From a virus: 28,424 nucleotides of DNA. The translations under genes were made by a program, and so were the position numbers. The notes beneath the pieces are model-generated. The model did no database searches and was not told where the DNA came from. It saw only the letters and a list, made by a program, of their open reading frames with translations. The DNA lies in the IMG/VR virus record IMGVR_UViG_3300042914_000808, positions 1 to 28,424 of that record; one strand, 5' to 3'. Each line of letters opens with the position of its first letter. The stretch's first letter is position 1. Positions 13,115-20,797 of the stretch are shown one piece after another.

Positions 13115-13881
13115 AAAAATATATTTCCTTTAGTGGTGGGGTTGAATCAACGACTATGTGTTTATTGTATGGCAAAGATGCAACTGCCATTTGGGTTGAT
13201 ACAGGTGCAGAGCATAAGGAAATGTATGAGCGAATTGATTATACAGAACAAAAGCTAAAGGAATATCACAACGGAAATTTTGAGTTAATTAGATTGAAAG
13301 GCAATGCAAAATACAAAGGCAATTATTACCAGAGTTTAGAAGATTATATCATTGCCATAAAATTTATGCCATCACAACAAAGAAGATTTTGCACCATAGA
13401 GTTCAAGATTAAACCAATTGATGAGTTTTTAAGCAAAGAAGAATGTGAACTGCTTATTGGCTTTAATTATGATGAGCAAGGTCGTACAGGTAATTTAGAA
13501 AAGAAAACCAATATAAGATATAGATATCCTTTAATCGAAGATGGTTTAACAAGGGATGACTGTGAAGATGTTTTACGAATAAATAATTTGCACCCAAAGT
13601 TTCCTGTTTATATGCTTAGGGGGGGGTGTAGAATGTGCTTTTTTAAATCGGAAAGAGAATATCGTGCAATGTATCATTTAAATAGAAATGAGTTTAATGA
13701 AGTAATGGCTTTTGAAAAATCAATACAAGACAAGCGGCAAAAATTTTATTCAATAATGGGCAATGGTAAAAGTTTACAACAACTCGCCCAAGAATGCGAA
13801 ACCGAATTATTTAACGATAAGTCGCTATACGATGACTACAAAAAGGATGGAAAGTCGTGTGGCGCATTTTGTAGGAGGTAA
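13111..13881 (+). CDS. PAPS reductase / adenine nucleotide alpha-hydrolase family protein
   Basis: A 256-residue PP-loop enzyme. The PP-loop is SGGVEST (8-14) after the first strand. WVDTGAEHKEMYE (28-40) matches the family's second strand and the TG-E-HxExY region. RRFCTIEFKIKP (91-102) corresponds to the C-T-x-x-K-I segment of PAPS-reductase-like proteins. GGCRMCFF (171-178) gives a CxxC and another cysteine pair ends the protein (CGAFC). These cysteines suggest an iron-sulfur or zinc centre. Such phage enzymes are usually labelled PAPS reductase but may serve sulfur transfer or nucleobase modification rather than sulfate assimilation. No DndC-type partner genes are visible. Confidence 0.85.
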   Translation: MKKYISFSGGVESTTMCLLYGKDATAIWVDTGAEHKEMYERIDYTEQKLKEYHNGNFELIRLKGNAKYKGNYYQSLEDYIIAIKFMPSQQRRFCTIEFKIKPIDEFLSKEECELLIGFNYDEQGRTGNLEKKTNIRYRYPLIEDGLTRDDCEDVLRINNLHPKFPVYMLRGGCRMCFFKSEREYRAMYHLNRNEFNEVMAFEKSIQDKRQKFYSIMGNGKSLQQLAQECETELFNDKSLYDDYKKDGKSCGAFCRR

Positions 13882-13883
13882 TT

Positions 13884-14087
13884 ATGAAATGCAAGAAATG
13901 TAAAGAAAGCAAACCGCTTGAGGAATTTGCTTTATTCAAAGGTTACAGAAACAAGGAATGTAGGGTATGCGCAAAAGGTTCAAGCACTTTCTTTTTGCAT
14001 CCAGAAAGTTTTTACAATCTATTCGTAGGGCAAGAGGAGTGGCGGCATATGTATTTCGAAAGAACGATAACCACCAGAAAGAAATAA
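13884..14087 (+). CDS. Zinc-ribbon protein, HNH-like N-terminus
   Basis: A 67-residue protein opening MKCKKCKESKPLEEFALFKG then CRVCAKG: two CxxC pairs about 22 residues apart, the zinc knuckle found at the N-terminus of many small phage HNH endonucleases. No H-N-H catalytic part follows, and residues 33-67 are instead aromatic and basic. It is either a stand-alone zinc finger or a truncated HNH gene. Its TAA at 14085-14087 directly abuts the stop of the convergent minus-strand gene. Confidence 0.65.
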   Translation: MKCKKCKESKPLEEFALFKGYRNKECRVCAKGSSTFFLHPESFYNLFVGQEEWRHMYFERTITTRKK

Positions 14088-14339
14088 TTACTTCAACTCA
14101 ACGTAACGGAAACCCATCTGCCACATAAACCTGGCGGTCTTGCTGCTTTCTTTGAGAACCTTTGTTTCCGACCAATCTGGATGCTTCAAATGAAAATGCT
14201 CGTGCAATAGGTAAAGCATATACCTATACCCTCTTAATCTTTCATCTATTTCCATCGTGTTTTCTTCGGTATAAGCAATGCCGTAGGCACGCTCTTTGCC
14301 TAACTTACGATGAACTACTTGGTGTACTTTCTTCGGCAT
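14088..14339 (-). CDS. HExxH putative metallopeptidase-like phage protein
   Basis: An 83-residue protein with TMEIDERLRGYRYMLYLLHEHFHLKHPDW split as MEIDERL (29-35) then LLHEHFHLKHPDWSE (44-58). HEHFH fits the zinc-binding HExxH motif, followed by a conserved-looking ARFMWQMGFRYVE end. I recognise this arrangement (IEID..L, then HE..H..PD, then WxxGxR) from a family of small phage proteins often found near the late/early boundary. Proteolysis has not been shown for that family as far as I know. Last gene of the minus-strand late run. Confidence 0.65.
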   Translation of the reverse strand: MPKKVHQVVHRKLGKERAYGIAYTEENTMEIDERLRGYRYMLYLLHEHFHLKHPDWSETKVLKESSKTARFMWQMGFRYVELK

Positions 14340-14535
14340 AAAAATTAGAGGTGTAAATTTCTTGTATTCCTATATGGATAATGTAAAGCGACATTTTACG
14401 AATCATACGAATCAACTCCTTTTCTTCCTCATCAAGCATTGCATAGTCGTATTCCGTTAACGCATTTAGCGCATTGGTACACGCAGCAATATCCTCGTGC
14501 GGTGTAATGTTTAGCGGCTCGATGACTTCTTCCAT
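14305..14535 (-). CDS. Small acidic hypothetical protein
   Basis: A 76-residue acidic helical protein (ITPHEDIAACTNALNALTEY, then LDEEEKELIRMIRKM) with a C-terminal serine run. It overlaps the HExxH gene by 35 bases and touches the upstream gene by one base. No motif recognised. Confidence 0.6.
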   Translation of the reverse strand: MEEVIEPLNITPHEDIAACTNALNALTEYDYAMLDEEEKELIRMIRKMSLYIIHIGIQEIYTSNFYAEESTPSSSS

Positions 14536-14729
14536 CAGTAGTCGGTTTTAATGCGAGGTATGCCCCTTCTTCTCGAAAACTCAATGATGTCCTTTTCTAC
14601 TTCGGCACGCGATTGCTTTCTATACTTATCACAAAGAGGTTCGAGGATGCTCAGTTTCTCTACGGGTGTTAACACCTTCATCATTTCTTGAATCTGCTTT
14701 TTGATAATCGGAATGTCTTTGTGCGTCAT
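14535..14729 (-). CDS. Small hypothetical protein
   Basis: A 64-residue helical protein, MTHKDIPIIKKQIQEMMKVL and onward, ending GIPRIKTDY. The frame is also open upstream to 14768, but I prefer the internal ATG at 14727-14729 because it lies closer to the expected end of the MazG-like gene. Even so it overlaps that gene's last 101 bases. No motif recognised. Confidence 0.55.
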   Translation of the reverse strand: MTHKDIPIIKKQIQEMMKVLTPVEKLSILEPLCDKYRKQSRAEVEKDIIEFSRRRGIPRIKTDY

Positions 14730-14904
14730 AAATAGTTTGTATTTTTTCGAGATATAAAATTGCGTCAAGTAATTCTTCTTTCAAATGCTGAATCCACTCA
14801 CTCAAAGATAGGTCATTCCTATCCATAGTTGTTCCGTATTTCTTAAAACCGCGTTCTTCGCGTTCGATAAACTCGGCAAAAACTTTCGCTAATAGTTGGC
14901 TCAT
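14629..14904 (-). CDS. MazG-like (all-alpha NTP pyrophosphohydrolase-like) protein
   Basis: Residues about 10-55 read EFIEREERGFKKYGTTMDRN then LSLSEWIQHLKEELLDAILY. The KYGTT..DRNDLS followed by HLKEELLDAILYLEKI pattern is typical of small MazG-like phage proteins that carry the EExxD metal-binding helix. Such enzymes hydrolyse nucleoside triphosphates. A normal member would end near residue 58. Here the frame continues 33 more residues of charged, low-order sequence across the start of the next gene, suggesting loss of the original stop. It overlaps the exonuclease gene by four bases. Confidence 0.7.
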   Translation of the reverse strand: MSQLLAKVFAEFIEREERGFKKYGTTMDRNDLSLSEWIQHLKEELLDAILYLEKIQTIYDAQRHSDYQKADSRNDEGVNTRRETEHPRTSL

Positions 14905-15617
14905 TTTGAATGATATTTTCCGCAGTCGTTACATTGATACTGAATGTGCTTCATTCCCGCGGCGGTTATTCGTGTTTTGCTTATCTTTACATTGTTCGAG
15001 CCACACTCGGGGCAGCTTCTTTTATCGCCTGTTTCCTTTACTCCATAATTAAATTTAGGCGTATCGTGCAACCTTAGTTCTTTGTGTACTTGTTCCAATA
15101 ACTTAACATCCTGCTTGCAGTATTCAATCATTCGCGCCATTGACTTTTCGCACTTATGCAACACGATATCTTTCCACAAATTAAAGTCGGTCTTAATCTT
15201 CTTGCCTATGCCCAAGAAAGAAGCAATGTAATCCAGCCTATTTGAATTGAAACGAAACTGCCTACGCGAAAGTTTAAGAGTATCAATCGTGGTGTACTTA
15301 GGGAATAGGTCAACCCTATGATACAGGCATCTTGTCCGTATCCAAGGTAAATCAAATTTATCGCCATTATGCCCGACTAATTCATCGGCTTCGTTAGCGA
15401 CCTTGATAAATTCTTGTAAAAGTTTTTTGTCCGATTGGTTCTTATCCCAACTTAAAGAGTGAACTTGTCTATCATCTTCCCACTTGTAACAGATACAAAT
15501 GATTGCTCGTTCTTTGATGATATTTTGATAATCTATATTCTGTTTGTAACCAGATGACCAAAATAAACCGATATTTGGAGAGCATTCCAAATCGAAGTAA
15601 AGGCGCTTTCGTTTCAT
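14901..15617 (-). CDS. DnaQ/RNase H-like 3'-5' exonuclease with zinc ribbon
   Basis: A 238-residue exonuclease. The frame is open further upstream to 15656, but the ATG at 15615-15617 avoids overlap with the endolysin gene and places the first strand correctly (KRLYFDLECSPN). Exo motif I is D9-L-E11, motif II is GHNGDKFDLPW (82-92) and motif III is YCKQD (166-170). This is the YprB-like or polymerase-B-like exonuclease layout. After residue 195 a zinc ribbon follows with C202, C205, C229 and C232. No polymerase domain is attached. It is the first gene after the lysis module on the late strand. Role: probably trimming or proofreading of phage DNA. Confidence 0.85.
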   Translation of the reverse strand: MKRKRLYFDLECSPNIGLFWSSGYKQNIDYQNIIKERAIICICYKWEDDRQVHSLSWDKNQSDKKLLQEFIKVANEADELVGHNGDKFDLPWIRTRCLYHRVDLFPKYTTIDTLKLSRRQFRFNSNRLDYIASFLGIGKKIKTDFNLWKDIVLHKCEKSMARMIEYCKQDVKLLEQVHKELRLHDTPKFNYGVKETGDKRSCPECGSNNVKISKTRITAAGMKHIQYQCNDCGKYHSK

Positions 15618-15639
15618 ATATGTAGATAGGTATTGATGA

Positions 15640-16110
15640 CTATTTTGCCAACTCAAAGTGCATCCAGTCGTAATCTTTCTCTACTCCATACGAAATAAAA
15701 TCATTCGCGTAAAAAATATCTATCATTGCTTTGTAGTCGGGTTTGCTAAATTGTGCGATAGGTTTTTTAACTCGCAAGCCATTACGGGCAGGGTCAAGGT
15801 CTATGGCTACACCCCAAGCGTGCCTACTCCACCTTGTTTTAGAACCTCGCATCGTTCTCACATTTACACACCCACCGAATAGGTCAATGCCTAAGCGTTG
15901 CAGTTCAGTCAATCCGTAGTGGCTTAAAAGGTGCGTAAATACGTTCGTAAAGCTATCGGCAGCAAGTTCGTGGCATTGCATCTTTTGAACCTTGACTTTG
16001 GTATCCCAAGCTATCCGCATAGGATAAGGCAAAGGGATTATCGTAAAGTTATCGGGATTGCCAGCCGTGCCGTATTTGCTAATTATTTGAGCATCGGTTA
16101 AGAGTGCCAC
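15640..16110 (-). CDS. M15 (VanY-like) L-alanyl-D-glutamate/D,D-peptidase endolysin
   Basis: A 156-residue M15-family peptidase that would cut the peptide stems of peptidoglycan at the end of infection. Zinc ligands appear as H97 and D104 in SRHAWGVAIDLD and H151 in DWMHFE, the standard SxHxxGxAxD...xxH pattern. No signal peptide is present, so export would depend on a holin. Downstream of two membrane proteins and a spanin candidate, it completes a lysis cassette. Overlap with the spanin gene is 13 bases. Confidence 0.92.
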   Translation of the reverse strand: MALLTDAQIISKYGTAGNPDNFTIIPLPYPMRIAWDTKVKVQKMQCHELAADSFTNVFTHLLSHYGLTELQRLGIDLFGGCVNVRTMRGSKTRWSRHAWGVAIDLDPARNGLRVKKPIAQFSKPDYKAMIDIFYANDFISYGVEKDYDWMHFELAK

Positions 16111-16562
16111 GCTATTAGTTTTAGTAAAGGTTTATAGAGTAGGCGAATCGAAATAGCCACAATCAGTAAAATAAGCCATTTTAAGCGGTTATTTGCCTTA
16201 GCCTTATATTCCTCGGTCTTTTCGGTTTGAACGGCTAATTTAGCCTCTAATAGCCTTATACGGGCATTATCCACCACGACCGACTTAATCGTATCACGGA
16301 TAGTAATGGTTTTGAGTATCTTTTTGGTAATTGTTAAGGGTTTATCCTTAAACTCTGTCAACCGAATGGTATCGGTATTTAACTCGAAAATGGTATCGGT
16401 CTGGTAAGTGGTGTCGCTTTTAGTTTGGATGATAGTATCGTTTGCGCAATATCCCGAAGCCACTACATACTTAGCGACCTCATCGAATTTTTCCCTATCC
16501 CGCAAAACCTGCTTCACGGGATTACAAGAAAGCAAAAACAAACTAATCAGTAGTATCCTCAC
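16098..16562 (-). CDS. Putative unimolecular spanin lipoprotein
   Basis: I take the GTG at 16560-16562 as start because it gives a short lipoprotein signal peptide, MRILLISLFLLSC, with lipobox LLSC and the modified cysteine at about residue 13; the longer frame from 16634 would bury it. A periplasmic segment of about 110 residues, with threonine/isoleucine repeats (TIIQTKSDTTYQTDT, TITIRDTIK) and a helical stalk, leads to one C-terminal membrane segment (LKWLILLIVAISIRLL). Lipid anchor at one end and membrane span at the other is the topology of u-spanins such as T1 gp11, which fuse outer and inner membranes in lysis. It lies between holin candidate and endolysin. Confidence 0.7.
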   Translation of the reverse strand: MRILLISLFLLSCNPVKQVLRDREKFDEVAKYVVASGYCANDTIIQTKSDTTYQTDTIFELNTDTIRLTEFKDKPLTITKKILKTITIRDTIKSVVVDNARIRLLEAKLAVQTEKTEEYKAKANNRLKWLILLIVAISIRLLYKPLLKLIAWHS

Positions 16563-16743
16563 TAAAGAAGTTTGAAATGAACTTGCCAATAACGGCAACA
16601 ACCATAATAATCGTACCCGCGAGTGGATGCCCATTCAAAATAACTACCGATGCACCAAACGTACCAGCGGCAGCCAAACTATCCCCGAACACTCTTATTC
16701 GCTTCGGAGTAGGCTCGAAATAATGCTTAAAGCCTATTTTCAT
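16543..16743 (-). CDS. Putative holin
   Basis: A 66-residue protein with an N-terminal basic amphipathic region (KHYFEPTPKRIRVFGDSL) and two adjacent hydrophobic segments, AAAGTFGASVVILNG and AGTIIMVVAVIGKFI, then an acidic end. Small size, two spans and place directly before spanin and endolysin fit a class II holin that releases the endolysin. It overlaps the spanin gene by 20 bases. Confidence 0.72.
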   Translation of the reverse strand: MKIGFKHYFEPTPKRIRVFGDSLAAAGTFGASVVILNGHPLAGTIIMVVAVIGKFISNFFSEDTTD

Positions 16744-16958
16744 TCTCTGTCTTGTTTGTTCTGTAATTGAATTGAAAGTTGATTTAATTGATTAGCAATC
16801 GTGTCTAACTTTCTTGAAATCTGGTCATCTTGCTTTTCTACAACGTGAACCCTAATTTCTAATTCTTTAAGTTTCAAAGAAACCTTTACATAGATGCCAA
16901 TCAAGCCACCTATGATTAAGATGGCTTGACCAGCGATAAAAAGTAATACGTTTGTCAT
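16740..16958 (-). CDS. Single-span membrane protein with coiled coil, lysis-associated
   Basis: A 72-residue protein: one membrane segment (VLLFIAGQAILIIGGLIGIY, residues 4-23) followed by a long coiled coil (LKLKELEIRVHVVEKQDDQI onward). This form, just upstream of the two-span holin candidate with a four-base overlap, suggests a second holin or an antiholin, but haemolysin-XhlA-like proteins look the same. Confidence 0.6.
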   Translation of the reverse strand: MTNVLLFIAGQAILIIGGLIGIYVKVSLKLKELEIRVHVVEKQDDQISRKLDTIANQLNQLSIQLQNKQDRE

Positions 16959-17365
16959 TTCGAATCTATCAAACTGAATAATGCAGGGTAGTATTCATCC
17001 GTTTCCACACTTTCAAGGTGTTCTAATTTGAGGTCTGCACCCCAAAGTTCACTAACGTTGATTTCCTTTTCAGCCGTTAGTAAATCCAAATGCTCTTTGT
17101 TAAAGTCGGCAATCTTCTCTTTTGGTATTTCAATCATACCATCGTTTTCTTCGCCAAACTTTTTGAAAAGTTCATTCTTAGCTTCCTCATAAAGTTTCAG
17201 TTCTTCACTTACCACTTTGTTTAGTCGCTGCAAATAAACCTTTGTTTTCAAAGACATTTTTTGTTTTAACATTCCTTGCGTGAGTACTTCGGTGCTTTCC
17301 CCTTGTCTTGTTACTCCGTTAAGTTCGTAATAGAGGGCGATTACTTCGTGTAGTTTCAAATTCAT
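16955..17365 (-). CDS. Hypothetical phage protein, DUF1617-like
   Basis: A 136-residue helical protein (MNLKLHEVIALYYELNG; LKTKVYLQRLNKVVSEELKL). The length, helix pattern and place between tail-fibre and holin genes recall DUF1617-type phage proteins, but this is by memory of form, not a clear signature. The leader carries the CTATTTA motif also seen before other late genes. Confidence 0.6.
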   Translation of the reverse strand: MNLKLHEVIALYYELNGVTRQGESTEVLTQGMLKQKMSLKTKVYLQRLNKVVSEELKLYEEAKNELFKKFGEENDGMIEIPKEKIADFNKEHLDLLTAEKEINVSELWGADLKLEHLESVETDEYYPALFSLIDSK

Positions 17366-17384
17366 AGGTTTTATTTTAAATAGA

Positions 17385-17657
17385 TTATTCTTCTGTTTTT
17401 ACATAATCGCCTGTGATAGTCAGGTTCAATGTATCGGCTATCCATTCCCAAGCCGTTTCATCTTGTTCCCAATTTTCATAGGCTGTGCCATCCATTGTAA
17501 GGTTTCCTTGTGCAAGGGTTTCCTGCGCATCACTTAAAAGTGAGTAGTAAAAAGTAGCATTAGAATCGAGTACGACACTAACCGCATAAGCATTAAGGAT
17601 TGTCGCTTCCTTAGTTTCGCCATTTGCCCAAATGGTAACGGGTTGAATTGTTTTCAT
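17385..17657 (-). CDS. Small hypothetical structural-block protein
   Basis: A 90-residue acidic beta-rich protein (ILNAYAVSVVLDSNATFYYS; TMDGTAYENWEQDETAWEWI). It follows the fibre gene with a two-base gap. Small beta proteins here are often fibre accessory proteins, but I see no specific signature. Confidence 0.6.
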   Translation of the reverse strand: MKTIQPVTIWANGETKEATILNAYAVSVVLDSNATFYYSLLSDAQETLAQGNLTMDGTAYENWEQDETAWEWIADTLNLTITGDYVKTEE

Positions 17658-17659
17658 TT

Positions 17660-20275
17660 TTAATCGTTTGTTGTTTTTGCGTGAAGATAATATGTTGTTC
17701 CGTTTACTTCTACTTCAATAGTTCTGTTAGGCGAGGTAGGGGTAACCGCTTGCACTGAGCCGAGTTTCCAAGTTTGAGCAACACCACCAGCAGGACTTGA
17801 TGTTTTAATTTCCCCACCCTTAAAGACAGTAAACTGTGGGATGCCTCCTACTTGTAGGTCTAATAAGTAAGAATTAGCACCAGAGGCAGTATTTGTTACA
17901 TCTAATTTTATAGCAGTAGGGTTGCCAGTAGTGTTCCAAGTTTGAGATAGAGATACTAAACTTTGAGCATTTGAGCCTGTGAGGGAAGACCCGCTTATCG
18001 AAAAGCCTGTTGTATTGTTGGCGGGAACTACTGTTAAAGCCCCCTGTACCCTTGCAGTACCATTTACATCGAGCCTAAAGCCTGCATCGGTGGTGGTGTT
18101 GATAAACAACTTACCAGCGATATAATTATTATAGCCACTCTGGTCATAGATACCCCAATTTCCGTTTGCACTTGTATTAGATAAATCATTCAACAAGATA
18201 CCAATATTTGCAGTAGCTCCAGCAGCTAAATACCCGATATTTATTCCGTTTTGTCTTGTTACCGCCCCCGAACCGCTTTTGAAAACATCTACATAATTGT
18301 AACCAATATAACGTGATACAGTTCCCGTTCCAGTAGTTGCACCATTAACAGTATAACCTTGAACTGTTGACGTAGTTCCAGCACTAACATTGGGTACTGA
18401 TTGATTTGCAATTATTGACCCAATTGTAGTAGATGCATTTATTATATTTGCGTTAGTTACAAGCGAAGATGAAGCATTTGCTGCGGAAAGAGTATTAATA
18501 TTGTAAAATCCGTATATAGTGCCAGCAACCGAATTATTAACTGCAGTTGTTAAATTGAAAGCTGCTTCAGCACCTGTTGCAAGAGTGGGGGTAAATAATG
18601 ACCTTGCATTAACTCTTAATCCATAATTTGCAACCCCCGTAAACGCCCCATTTGTAAAGGTAGGGTTAATATCTAAGCCTACTAATACATCGTTATTGGC
18701 TGCTGCTACTAAGGTGTTATTGAAAAACACACCACGAGCAATGGCAGAAGCTGCCGTTATAGAACCTGTAATTGTTAAACTACTTCTTAATATTGAACCA
18801 CTATTAGATAATCTAAAAATGGAATTATCGTTAGTAATAGTACTAGCATCTAGTCCAATTCCAAAATTAAATCCATTACCACTAAATGCGAATATATTTA
18901 CATTGCTATTAGTATTTGAAAATCCTGCTCTTGTTGTTGTAGAACCTCCATTAAATAATAATATTTGATTAATTGCTGTTCCCGGATTAAATATTATTTG
19001 ACTGCTTCCACCACTAAATGATAAATTATTTGTTAAACTTAAATCAGTTCTTAATGTTGAACCACCTGATGCTATTCTAAAAAGAGCATTAGCATTAGTA
19101 ATTGTACTTGCATCTACACCATTACCGAAATTAAATCCATTACCACTAAATGCGAATATATTTACATTGCTATTAGTATTTGAAAATCCTGCTCTTGTTG
19201 TTGCAGAGCCACCATCATATAATAAGACTTGATTAACCCCTGCTCCTGTACTTGTTCCAAAACTTATTTGACTTGTTGAACCACTAATTGTTAAATTCCC
19301 CTGTACTCTTGCAGTACCATTAACGTCAAGACGGAAACCTGCGTCTGTTCCTGCAGTACTTAATCCTATATTTCCTGTACTAAAAATTTGTAAATGAGAT
19401 GCAGAAGCTCCATTTGCAGCCATTTTAATACTGCTACCTGCTTGGTCAGATAAGATAGCTATATCACCAATGCCATTATATATATAACCATTATTAGATG
19501 ATATTATTTTATATGCAGTAGTTGTGGTTGAATATCTTCCTAATTGTGTATTTCCGCCATTTGATGTTACTATAACTCTTGCTGTTGATGAAGACCCTGA
19601 GGTAGTATTAGAAACATTAAAATCAGTATTTGCATTTTGATTCCAACTTAATAACCCATTACCATTTTGTACTCTTAATGCAAAATTACTAACCCCTGTA
19701 AAAGCTCCATTCGTAAAAGTTGGATTTATATCCAATCCTACAAGAACATCGTTATTAGCAGCAGCCGATAAAGAGGGTGTTAAATTTGCCCCTCTGGCTA
19801 TTGCACTTGATGCCGTTACTGAATTATTAAGTAAAAGCTGAGCGGTAGGCGAAAAGGCGAATGTAGGGGAAGATGTGATAGAGTTAGTGCCATTAAAATA
19901 GGACACCTGACCAGATGTGCCTGTACCCGTGATAGGATTGGTTAATGCCGCTTGCGCACCAATATCGGAAAGTACCTCAGCACCCGTTCTAAAATTTACA
20001 ACATTGCTACCACTTAAAACAAGGAACTTATCCGTATCTACGCCAGCATTGGAAACACTCGTTAAAGTAAGGTTATTAGAAAAGGTTTTCGCACCGCTAA
20101 TGGTTTGCGCAGTTCCTAATGTAACATATCCATCCGCAATATCGGTTTCGATAATCGTAGCCAGCGCAGTAACAGTACACTTAAAAGAGTAACCCGATGA
20201 AGGGTCACCCACCAGCATTAAATCACTTAAACTTGGGGTTCGTGTCGTTAGTTCACTTATCTTCTTATTAGCCAT
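17660..20275 (-). CDS. Repetitive tail fibre / appendage protein
   Basis: An 871-residue protein starting MANKKISELTTRTPSLSDLM, a form typical of Bacteroidetes phage fibres. The body is Ser/Thr/Asn/Gly-rich beta-structure with protein-level repeats: NNDVLVGLDINPTFTNGAFT occurs twice, SNTNSNVNIFAFSGNGFNFG twice and DAGFRLDVNGTARVQG twice. No intramolecular chaperone (S74) motif is seen at the end; instead it closes with a short globular part (NRTIEVEVNGTTYYLHAK). The role is probably host recognition. The central part contains a 76-bp exact DNA repeat and appears more AT-rich than the ends, suggesting recent internal duplication. Leader has the TAAATAGAATT motif. Confidence 0.85.
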   Translation of the reverse strand: MANKKISELTTRTPSLSDLMLVGDPSSGYSFKCTVTALATIIETDIADGYVTLGTAQTISGAKTFSNNLTLTSVSNAGVDTDKFLVLSGSNVVNFRTGAEVLSDIGAQAALTNPITGTGTSGQVSYFNGTNSITSSPTFAFSPTAQLLLNNSVTASSAIARGANLTPSLSAAANNDVLVGLDINPTFTNGAFTGVSNFALRVQNGNGLLSWNQNANTDFNVSNTTSGSSSTARVIVTSNGGNTQLGRYSTTTTAYKIISSNNGYIYNGIGDIAILSDQAGSSIKMAANGASASHLQIFSTGNIGLSTAGTDAGFRLDVNGTARVQGNLTISGSTSQISFGTSTGAGVNQVLLYDGGSATTRAGFSNTNSNVNIFAFSGNGFNFGNGVDASTITNANALFRIASGGSTLRTDLSLTNNLSFSGGSSQIIFNPGTAINQILLFNGGSTTTRAGFSNTNSNVNIFAFSGNGFNFGIGLDASTITNDNSIFRLSNSGSILRSSLTITGSITAASAIARGVFFNNTLVAAANNDVLVGLDINPTFTNGAFTGVANYGLRVNARSLFTPTLATGAEAAFNLTTAVNNSVAGTIYGFYNINTLSAANASSSLVTNANIINASTTIGSIIANQSVPNVSAGTTSTVQGYTVNGATTGTGTVSRYIGYNYVDVFKSGSGAVTRQNGINIGYLAAGATANIGILLNDLSNTSANGNWGIYDQSGYNNYIAGKLFINTTTDAGFRLDVNGTARVQGALTVVPANNTTGFSISGSSLTGSNAQSLVSLSQTWNTTGNPTAIKLDVTNTASGANSYLLDLQVGGIPQFTVFKGGEIKTSSPAGGVAQTWKLGSVQAVTPTSPNRTIEVEVNGTTYYLHAKTTND
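18864..19203 (-). repeat. 76-bp exact direct repeat in fibre gene, 264-bp offset
   Basis: Positions 18864-18939 are repeated base for base at 19128-19203; flanks continue as imperfect repeats. The 264-base offset is 88 codons, so the duplication keeps frame. By contrast the NNDVLVGLDINP repeats in the same gene are conserved in protein but differ at many silent sites, so the 76-bp copy is younger. Confidence 0.9.
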
Positions 20276-20294
20276 ATCTTTTTATTAAATAGAA

Positions 20295-20741
20295 TTATGC
20301 AGGGTATTGGAACGTAGTAGGCACAACACAACGATTTGCCGTATAAGGTAAATCAAGGGTAATATCGGCTCTCACACCAGCCAACAAGTCAGGGGTATCT
20401 TCGGTAAAGAAAGTCAAAGTCGCATTCAACCCTTCATCGAACTCGAAATTGTGGTATCTAAGTTGTGCGATGATATCTTGGCAGATTTCTAATTGGTCGC
20501 TCAATACCTCGGTTTCGTTCGTGTCCTCAGGTAGCATCCTATCAAAGAAATACAACGAGAAATTAAGCACGACACTCTTTTCTTGTATTTGCCCACCTGT
20601 TAAATCAAAGAACAAGGATGGGTAAATGTTTTCCGTGCCTCTCGAAAGGTAATCACTTATTTCCCCGAAGTACACGCTTTTTATCTGCTCGTGTGCGCTC
20701 GCCAGATTTGTTATCGTGGCTACCACTTGGTTTAGTGTCAT
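20295..20741 (-). CDS. Putative tail terminator / neck protein
   Basis: A 148-residue protein starting MTLNQVVATITNLASAHEQI with alternating strands and helices (PSLFFDLTGGQI; VVLNFSLYFFDRM; TFFTEDTPDLLAGVRADITL). This alpha/beta pattern and its place between the connector-like gene and the fibre fit tail-terminator or tail-completion proteins. No catalytic motif. A structure prediction is the best test. Confidence 0.6.
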   Translation of the reverse strand: MTLNQVVATITNLASAHEQIKSVYFGEISDYLSRGTENIYPSLFFDLTGGQIQEKSVVLNFSLYFFDRMLPEDTNETEVLSDQLEICQDIIAQLRYHNFEFDEGLNATLTFFTEDTPDLLAGVRADITLDLPYTANRCVVPTTFQYPA

Positions 20742-20797
20742 TCTCTTGTTTTTGTAAGAAGATTTTTAGCTTCTTTTGATTTTTTAACGAGTAAGTT

